A stretch of DNA of 6,346 bases from JBLFWJ01 sp047611425 (GTDB lineage: Bacteria > Bacteroidota > Bacteroidia > UBA10329). Shown piece after piece: positions 1-5,095 of the stretch (positions are counted from its first letter, which is position 1; every line of letters begins with the position of its first letter). Both the position numbers and the translations under genes were made by a program. The stretch lies in the NCBI GenBank assembly GCA_047611425.1, contig JBLFWJ010000180.1:1-6346 (forward strand), given 5' to 3'. The notes beneath the pieces were generated by a model. The model did no database searches. It saw nothing but the letters and a program-made list of their open reading frames with translations, and had not been told where the DNA came from.

Positions 1-1174
1 TTGTACTTCCAGAAAGAAACATATCGTGCTCAAACGTTGGCTTCTCATATTCGCACCTAGCGTATACACGCAATGATTTCTGTGGGGCGCTACGTGTTTT
101 TTGACCTGAAATGCGCAGCCCCATATTGCTTTGAAAAGCCAATTCTCCATTTGTATCGAAGAATTCAAAGTGGCCGTCTCTTTCCCAATATCTTCCCTTG
201 TTAAAGTAGTTTCCAGTCCATTCCGGATTGTTTGGGTCGAATGCCGAGCCGGGAACGTAAATCCCTGATTGGAAATCGAACAAATCATTTGGGTCTGTCG
301 AAATCGCGACTACCGGCATATTGAAATTTAGCGTTCGGTTGAAATACGTTTGAGTGACAATTTGGCTCGATGGCTTGTCGTTATTAAAACAGCCAGCTTT
401 AATTACTGTGGCTTTGTGTTGAATATTTAATGGCGGTTTCCAGCCAAACTCAAAATCTAACCAAGGGATAGAATCGAAGGTGAGTGGCGCTGTAGGTATG
501 AACGATATTTCATGTGTCCCATTCTGGTGAATGAGGATTGGGTTTAGGAATATGGACGAACCTGTGTCAGGAAGCGCGCCATTTAACGTGTATCTCACTG
601 TTTGTGAGCATGAAATGTCAAGATTGAATGTGGATGGATGAATGCCAGAACTATGGGAAAAGACCAGGTCTTCTTTAGAGTTGGGGTTGTTGGATGCATC
701 AGGTGTCGGGAAGTCAAAAACCATTTTCAATCCAGTTCCATCGGGGCTTCTGCCGTAAGACGCATCCACATGCAATTCAATGGGCTGCCAGTAGTCTAGA
801 ATGATTCCATCAGAATCTGAGAGAATTAACGGTTCTCCTGAAGAACTTATTTTGAAATTAGTGTGCAATCCGGGCCCAGTAATTCTGCCCTTTCCGGAGG
901 CAAACACCAGTAAATAACTGTTGGCTGATATGGTGACTTGCGGAAATGTCCATTTGTTTGGATCGGAATCATCATCAGAAATCATGTATCCATCTATAAC
1001 GATATCGTTTTCGGTTGTGTTGAATAATTCAATCCAATCGCTGGTCTTGCCATCCTCGTCTTCGTAGGTGCACTCATTTTTAGACATAAATTCGTTTATC
1101 ACCACGGATTGCCCAAAAACTGAAGTGCATAACAACAAACAACATAAAATTCCGATGTGTTTTTGCCTGAGCAT
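1..1174 (-). CDS. Secreted lamin-tail / CotH-domain protein, 3'-truncated by window edge
   Basis: The frame is open from an ATG at 1174 to the left edge, giving 391 residues with no stop. Residues 1-21 look like a Sec signal peptide: basic MLRQKH, a hydrophobic core, then SVFG before Q22. No lipobox is seen. Residues about 22-130 match a lamin tail domain (VVINEFMSKN, DWIELFN at 46-52, ISDDDSDPNKW, then SSSGEPLILSDSDG at 110-123). Residues about 175-278 resemble a chitobiase/beta-hexosaminidase C-terminal-type beta domain (VRYTLNGALPDTGS, then TVIKAGCF and QTYF). From about 286 a CotH domain begins: MPVVAISTDPNDLFD, GIYVPG, RYWERDG, and GLRISGQKTR..PQKSLR at 352-369. CotH proteins include atypical protein kinases (Bacillus spore-coat CotH), but the catalytic part lies outside the window, so activity cannot be judged. 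The product is probably exported to the periplasm or cell surface. A C-terminal type IX secretion signal is possible but not visible. It lies 40 bp behind the membrane-protein gene; no Shine-Dalgarno is seen. Domain calls are by eye. Confidence 0.85.
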   Translation of the reverse strand, partial: MLRQKHIGILCCLLLCTSVFGQSVVINEFMSKNECTYEDEDGKTSDWIELFNTTENDIVIDGYMISDDDSDPNKWTFPQVTISANSYLLVFASGKGRITGPGLHTNFKISSSGEPLILSDSDGIILDYWQPIELHVDASYGRSPDGTGLKMVFDFPTPDASNNPNSKEDLVFSHSSGIHPSTFNLDISCSQTVRYTLNGALPDTGSSIFLNPILIHQNGTHEISFIPTAPLTFDSIPWLDFEFGWKPPLNIQHKATVIKAGCFNNDKPSSQIVTQTYFNRTLNFNMPVVAISTDPNDLFDFQSGIYVPGSAFDPNNPEWTGNYFNKGRYWERDGHFEFFDTNGELAFQSNMGLRISGQKTRSAPQKSLRVYARCEYEKPTFEHDMFLSGST

Positions 1175-1214
1175 TCGCCTAAGTTACACGACTACTTTGT
1201 GTTTGCTTTGAATG

Positions 1215-2705
1215 CTAAGGCAGCTTTTCAGGAAGCTCAAACTGGCCTTTAAGTAAAAATGCATCCTCAGGGTCCATCATGATGTAATACCGTTCGTTGA
1301 GCCGCTCTGTGCGATCATACCAACCATTTACCAAGTTCATATCCAGAAGTGGCCAGTGCGATCCCACAAGGGCATAAGGGCAATTGGGGTCGAGGTAGCA
1401 GCCATCAACGCGATCGGTAAATCTGTCAATTCGCTCGTTGCCATCGGCCATACGGGCAGCGATACGGCCCTCACCTAAATAGTTTAACTGCCAAAGCAAA
1501 TTCCATTCTGACACGAACACATGATTAACATTTCGTGCTTCAAGGGTTTCGTGCAATTCGTTAAGCATCTGCATGTCATTTAATTCTGGGGCGAACCAAA
1601 ATGACACGTACTTGCCATATCCGGTCTGGGCTGTGGCCAGAAACATGATGCAGAATGGCAACACAATGGCCAGCATCCATTTGTTGATCCGATAGACCTC
1701 GATCACCATGGTGACGACCACAAAAAGCAGAATCAGGTGAAACCCAAGGACATAGCGAGCCCCGGCAACTCCGAAAAATGGAAGTGCAATGACCGCACTG
1801 ATCGCGCACAATAACAACACGAGCATTGACAAACGGTAATCACGGCTTCCTTTTATTGCTGAATAGACCAGCATTAAGGTTGTGAGAAGTAGAAATCCAG
1901 CAATGCCCATTCTAACCTGAAATGGCACCGCGTACACGTCTGAGTAGGAAAAGTAGCCAGAAACATGTGACCAGAATCCGTCAATGAAATAATGCTTGAA
2001 ATTGGCCAGATCGATCTCACCCATTTTTACGGGTTTCCAATGATCTTTATTCCACAAGGCCGGAATTCGCATCAGGCCAAGGAAGATCGCACCAGGAATA
2101 CTTGCGTTGATGGCCAATTTAAATTGTCCTTTGTTGAATAAGCGGCTAGCCATTATTGGAAGCAGAGCTAAAAGAAACAGTGGTTGTGCCAGAAGTACTA
2201 TTACGAGATAGACCATCACCTTTATCCAATCTTTAAGGCACCATACTGCCTTGGTAAAGTGGCTTTCAAATACTAGGATTGAAAACAAAAAGGCAGACAT
2301 GTAACGGTCTTGGACGGTCCATGGTGGTATGCATACCATTACGATAAGCGACAATCCATAGATCCAGATGCTATCTGTATGCAAGCGTACCAAAGCTATG
2401 AGCCGCCAAAACCCCACGGCCATCAAAAGCATGCCCCCCAGTTTGAGGGTGAGTACCGAACTTCCGAAAAAAGGGATGAACAAGGTGGTAGCTACGACCT
2501 CGAAAATTGCGAGGCCATAACGCTGGCCGTAGAAGTATACAGGAAAGGCATCTAAGTGCCACAGGTCTCTCGCCATGATACCAAGCAGGGCTTCATCGCC
2601 ATCAAAGAAAACATGATCGCTCAGTAAATAGGGCAGACGGGCAATGATCACACAGGTCAGAACCAATGCAAATTCCAGTGCCGGAAAGCGGTTCAGGACG
2701 TTCAT
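1215..2705 (-). CDS. Polytopic membrane protein, GT-C glycosyltransferase-like
   Basis: The predicted protein has 496 residues, starts at the ATG at 2705 and stops with TAG. About ten hydrophobic helices can be seen, roughly at 10-28, 66-80, 84-106, 113-127, 136-147, 162-186, 198-214, 266-285, 292-312, 318-337 and 343-361. After the first helix comes a loop with FFDGDEALLGIMARDL (33-48) and FPVYFYGQRYG (54-64). This acidic DE motif followed by YGQ.Y resembles the first periplasmic loop of GT-C (PMT/ArnT-like) membrane glycosyltransferases, which move sugars from polyprenyl-phosphate donors; D37 and E38 are the candidate catalytic acids. The last 130 residues (365-496) are hydrophilic and probably periplasmic. 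They contain ARNVNHVFVSEWNLLWQLNYL, which recalls the C-terminal domain of uncharacterised GT-C-like proteins, and a Cys pair (C436, C442) that could form a disulfide. Donor and acceptor are unknown. The gene starts 52 bp after obg and ends 40 bp before the CotH gene. The membrane topology is firm; the transferase call is an inference from fold-type motifs. Confidence 0.7.
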   Translation of the reverse strand: MNVLNRFPALEFALVLTCVIIARLPYLLSDHVFFDGDEALLGIMARDLWHLDAFPVYFYGQRYGLAIFEVVATTLFIPFFGSSVLTLKLGGMLLMAVGFWRLIALVRLHTDSIWIYGLSLIVMVCIPPWTVQDRYMSAFLFSILVFESHFTKAVWCLKDWIKVMVYLVIVLLAQPLFLLALLPIMASRLFNKGQFKLAINASIPGAIFLGLMRIPALWNKDHWKPVKMGEIDLANFKHYFIDGFWSHVSGYFSYSDVYAVPFQVRMGIAGFLLLTTLMLVYSAIKGSRDYRLSMLVLLLCAISAVIALPFFGVAGARYVLGFHLILLFVVVTMVIEVYRINKWMLAIVLPFCIMFLATAQTGYGKYVSFWFAPELNDMQMLNELHETLEARNVNHVFVSEWNLLWQLNYLGEGRIAARMADGNERIDRFTDRVDGCYLDPNCPYALVGSHWPLLDMNLVNGWYDRTERLNERYYIMMDPEDAFLLKGQFELPEKLP

Positions 2706-2757
2706 TTCAAGCGATGGTTGACTGTTCTTTTACCATGATACTCAAAACGGAATGAAA

Positions 2758-3753
2758 CTACGATTCTACAGTCAAGTGCTCCCAAATAAGGTCTTTGAGC
2801 TTATCAAGGTTTTTCTGAGCGTGTGCTGAAATCATTACAAAAGGCACATCAACGGTGATCGAATCTCTTATCTCGGCTTCGAGTTCATCGTCCAACATAT
2901 CACATTTGGTAATTGCCAAAAGGCGCTCCTTGTCCAGCAATTCAGGGTTGAATTTCTTGACTTCATTCAGGAGAATTTCGTACTCATCATTGATGTCATC
3001 AGCATCTGCCGGAACCATGAAAAGTAACGCTGAGTTTCTTTCGATGTGTCGAAGGAATCTATGTCCAAGACCCTTTCCTTCACTTGCGCCTTCGATAATT
3101 CCAGGAATATCGGCCATCACAAAAGACTTGTGACCACGATATGCCACAATACCCAAATTGGGTGTAAGCGTAGTAAATGGGTAATCAGCGATTTCAGGTT
3201 TAGCTGCGGAAACGACTGAGAGCAGAGTGGATTTGCCTGCATTGGGGAATCCAACCAATCCAACATCGGCCAAAACCTTCAATTCGAGGATCATCCAATC
3301 TTCCACAGAGTCCTCACCCGGTTGGGCGTATCGAGGTGTTTGATTTGTGGATGACTTGAAATTATAGTTACCAAGACCACCACGACCACCTTTTACGAGG
3401 ATCATTTCCTGACCGTCTTCGGTAATCTCTCCAAGGATTTCACCAGTCTCTAAATTCTTTGCAACGGTACCAAGAGGTACTTCAATTATTTCATCTTTTC
3501 CACGTGCTCCAGTACTCTTGCTCTGAGTACCGGTGGCTCCATGACTAGCAATAATGTGCTTTCGGTAGCGTAGGTGGATTAATGTCCAAAGTTGCTTGTT
3601 TCCAACCATAATTACGTGACCACCTCGACCACCGTCTCCTCCGTCAGGCCCACCTTTCATAGTGATTCTAGAGCGCTCCAGGTGTGTACTACCTGGCCCT
3701 CCTTTTCCGCTACGGCAGCAAACACGTACGTGATCTATGAAATTCGTTTTCAT
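2758..3753 (-). CDS. obgE: GTPase Obg (CgtA), short form without OCT domain
   Basis: This is a 331-residue Obg GTPase, which binds the 50S ribosomal subunit late in assembly and is linked to ppGpp and growth control. The glycine-rich Obg fold covers about 1-158 (CCRSGKGGPGSTH at 12-24, KGGPDGGDGGRGGHV at 33-47, KGGRGGLGN at 121-129). The G domain follows: G1 GFPNAGKST 168-176, G2 region FTTLTPNLG 193-201, G3 DIPG 215-218, G4 TKCD 282-285 in place of NKxD, and G5 SAH near 309-311. It ends soon after the G domain, so the C-terminal OCT domain of longer homologues is absent, as is usual in Bacteroidota. The frame stays open upstream to an ATG at 3816, but I chose the ATG at 3753. MKTNFIDHVRV matches the normal family N-terminus, while the 21 extra residues (MTLRLRSGRHIE...) are a translation of the repeat at 3789-3836. 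It is separated from adk by 100 bp. No Shine-Dalgarno of note. Confidence 0.96.
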   Translation of the reverse strand: MKTNFIDHVRVCCRSGKGGPGSTHLERSRITMKGGPDGGDGGRGGHVIMVGNKQLWTLIHLRYRKHIIASHGATGTQSKSTGARGKDEIIEVPLGTVAKNLETGEILGEITEDGQEMILVKGGRGGLGNYNFKSSTNQTPRYAQPGEDSVEDWMILELKVLADVGLVGFPNAGKSTLLSVVSAAKPEIADYPFTTLTPNLGIVAYRGHKSFVMADIPGIIEGASEGKGLGHRFLRHIERNSALLFMVPADADDINDEYEILLNEVKKFNPELLDKERLLAITKCDMLDDELEAEIRDSITVDVPFVMISAHAQKNLDKLKDLIWEHLTVES

Positions 3754-3788
3754 CCTGGATAGTGGTTTTAACTGAGGTGTTTCAATGT

Positions 3789-3836
3789 GTCGCCCTGAAC
3801 GGAGTCGAAGGGTCAACCTGGACTTGGACTTCGACT
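3789..3836. repeat. Palindromic interspersed-repeat-like element between adk and obgE
   Basis: The plus strand reads GTCGCCCTGAACGGAGTCGA then AGGGTCAAC. CCCT (3793-3796) pairs with AGGG (3809-3812). A second, perfect 8-bp inverted repeat joins AGTCGAAG (3803-3810) to CTTCGACT (3829-3836) across an 18-base loop that contains a short tandem AAGTCC on the minus strand. The core resembles the dispersed CCCTGAGC-n-AGTCGAAGGG type of small repeat that I recall from intergenic regions of many bacteria, Bacteroidota included. The function is unknown. In the adk-obg transcript it would form a hairpin, but no T-run follows, so a simple intrinsic terminator is unlikely. Read as protein it gives TLRLRSGRH, a phrase typical of falsely extended gene starts. 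The structure is seen directly; membership of a genome-wide family cannot be tested with one copy. Confidence 0.6.
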
Positions 3837-3853
3837 AACGCAAAGAGTTTTGC

Positions 3854-4429
3854 CTATGCCTCAACGGCATCAATAGTTCCGCACACACGGTCAAAAATAT
3901 CATCGATGCTTCCCACACCATGAACAAGTCTCAATTTGCCTTGGCCGCTGTAAAAATCAGCCACAGGAGACGTTTGCCTTTTGTAGTTGTCAATTCGATT
4001 TTGAATGATCTCTGGATCTGCATCATCAGCACGACCTGAAACCTCAGCTCGTTTCAATAATCGTTGTTTCAATTCTTCTTCTGGTACATCAAGTGCGACC
4101 ATCAATGTAATCGAGTCACCTTTAGCTTCGAGAAAAGTATCTAACGCAGCGGCTTGTGCATTCGTTCTAGGGAACCCATCATAAATCACCCCTTTTGCGT
4201 TGGGATGTTTTGTCACTTCATTCTCTAGAATCTTAATCGTGATATCATCTGGCACCAAGTTTCCCTTGTCGGAATAGCTCTTGGCTAATTTCGCTAGGTC
4301 TGATTCTGGGTCAAGTGCTCGAAATACGTCACCAGTTGAGATATGAACCAGTCCATACTGACTCTTCAATTTCTCTGATTGTGTTCCTTTTCCTGCTCCC
4401 GGAGGTCCGAATAATACGATGTTCAGCAT
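3854..4429 (-). CDS. adk: Adenylate kinase, short-LID type
   Basis: This 191-residue enzyme catalyses AMP + ATP to 2 ADP in the cytoplasm and is essential for adenine nucleotide balance. The P-loop GPPGAGKGT is at 8-16. The AMP-binding region runs about 30-59 (STGDVFRA at 31-38, then GNLVPDD at 56-62). YDGFPRT is at 83-89, with R88 as the conserved AMP-contacting arginine. The LID is short (KRAEVSGRADDADPE, 126-140) and has no zinc-binding cysteines. RIDNYKRQTSPVADFY (145-160) is the conserved helix after it. The length is normal for the short form; the long form is about 215 residues. The ATG at 4429 gives MLNIVLFGPPGAGKG, the expected N-terminus. The gene follows hpt by 44 bp in a different frame, so the two are separate genes here, although flavobacterial relatives carry them as one fused protein. 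It is probably co-transcribed with hpt. The start is preceded by an A/T-rich leader without a Shine-Dalgarno. Confidence 0.97.
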   Translation of the reverse strand: MLNIVLFGPPGAGKGTQSEKLKSQYGLVHISTGDVFRALDPESDLAKLAKSYSDKGNLVPDDITIKILENEVTKHPNAKGVIYDGFPRTNAQAAALDTFLEAKGDSITLMVALDVPEEELKQRLLKRAEVSGRADDADPEIIQNRIDNYKRQTSPVADFYSGQGKLRLVHGVGSIDDIFDRVCGTIDAVEA

Positions 4430-4473
4430 GAATTAAGCTTTTAGGTTTTAGGAAGTAGCTCTTGGCTATTTAG

Positions 4474-5010
4474 TTACTGCTTTAATTGATAAATAGACGG
4501 AATGTTCCGCCCCAATTCGTTGTAATCGAGACCAAGTCCGACAACAAATCTGTCTGGAATTTCGAGTCCGATGTATTCTACTGGATAATCCTTTTTAAAA
4601 GCGTCCGGCTTAAAAAGCATGGTGCAAATTTTAACTGAAGCAGCACCGCCAGTTTTCAAATCAACCCGAAGTCGCTCCATCGTGTTGCCTGTATCCACAA
4701 TGTCTTCAAGAATTACGACATGTCGGCCATTCAAATCGACATCCAGCCCCATTTTCTCTACAACGTTTCCGGTGCTTTCGGTTCCTCGGTAGGAGGAAAC
4801 TCTTAGAAAAGCCACTTGGCAATCCATTTTCATTTCGATAAAAATCTTGCTGGCAAAGACAAAAGCGCCATTCAAAACGACTACAAAAAGTGGATTTTTG
4901 CCCACGTAGTCAGCATTGAGTGTGACTGCAAGCTGGATGATTGCCGCAGCAATTTCGTCCTCACTTAGGTAGGGCTCAAACTCTTTGTCGTGCAATCTAA
5001 TCAAGGACAT
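4474..5010 (-). CDS. hpt: Hypoxanthine phosphoribosyltransferase
   Basis: This 178-residue type I phosphoribosyltransferase converts hypoxanthine (and usually guanine) plus PRPP to IMP or GMP in purine salvage. The visible family signatures are VVVLNGAFVFASK (43-55), the flexible-loop Ser-Tyr pair within VSSYRG (71-76), and the PRPP-binding motif VILEDIVDTGNTM (99-111) with the acidic pair E102/D103. K134 in LFKPD is the expected purine-contacting lysine, and FVVGLGLDY (155-163) carries the aspartate D162 near the C-terminus. The N-terminus (LHDKEFEPYLSEDEI) is of the form seen in the Hpt half of flavobacterial Hpt-Adk fusion proteins. The length fits the family. The ATG at 5010 is the first one downstream of a good Bacteroidota-type promoter (5030-5057), which leaves only a short leader. 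The stop lies 44 bp before adk. Xanthine or xanthine-guanine specificity is less likely but cannot be fully excluded. Confidence 0.95.
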   Translation of the reverse strand: MSLIRLHDKEFEPYLSEDEIAAAIIQLAVTLNADYVGKNPLFVVVLNGAFVFASKIFIEMKMDCQVAFLRVSSYRGTESTGNVVEKMGLDVDLNGRHVVILEDIVDTGNTMERLRVDLKTGGAASVKICTMLFKPDAFKKDYPVEYIGLEIPDRFVVGLGLDYNELGRNIPSIYQLKQ

Positions 5011-5029
5011 GCGGCTGCGATAAGGCGCG

Positions 5030-5057
5030 CAAAGGTAGCATCTGTGCTTGCACTCAA
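5030..5057 (-). promoter_or_regulatory. Bacteroidota-type promoter for hpt (TTG-N17-TACCTTTG)
   Basis: On the minus strand, TTG (5055-5057) is followed after 17 bases by TACCTTTG (5030-5037). This fits the Bacteroidota primary sigma consensus of a TTG-type -33 box and TAnnTTTG -7 box spaced by about 17-23 bases. Transcription would start near 5022-5026, giving a leader of roughly 12-16 bases before the hpt ATG at 5010. A small hairpin GCTTG-AGTG-CAAGC (5046-5059) overlaps the -33 box. The consensus match is seen directly; activity is inferred. Confidence 0.6.
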
Positions 5058-5095
5058 GCGACTTTTGTCAGGTCGATTGTTTATGCGGTATTGAC

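Noticed and set aside
2310..2555. Plus-strand open frame of 81 codons
   Set aside because: It lies wholly antisense to the membrane-protein gene, has no recognisable domain, and its composition fits a reading shadow.
2714..2736. Inverted repeat ATGGT/ACCAT between obgE and the membrane-protein gene as a terminator
   Set aside because: The stem has only 5 bp with a 13-base loop and no T-run follows on the minus strand, so it is not supported as a terminator.
2855..3133. Plus-strand open frame of 92 codons with a serine-rich product
   Set aside because: It is antisense to the conserved G domain of Obg, and the Ser-rich content is the complement of acidic and Asp/Glu codons. It is a shadow frame.
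3754..3816. N-terminal extension of Obg beginning MTLRLRSGRH
   Set aside because: It translates the repeat element and does not match the family N-terminus, which begins at the ATG at 3753.
5046..5059. Hairpin GCTTG-CACT-CAAGC as terminator of the TPR gene
   Set aside because: The stem is 5 bp with no T-run after it in the transcript; it overlaps the hpt -33 box and may be chance.
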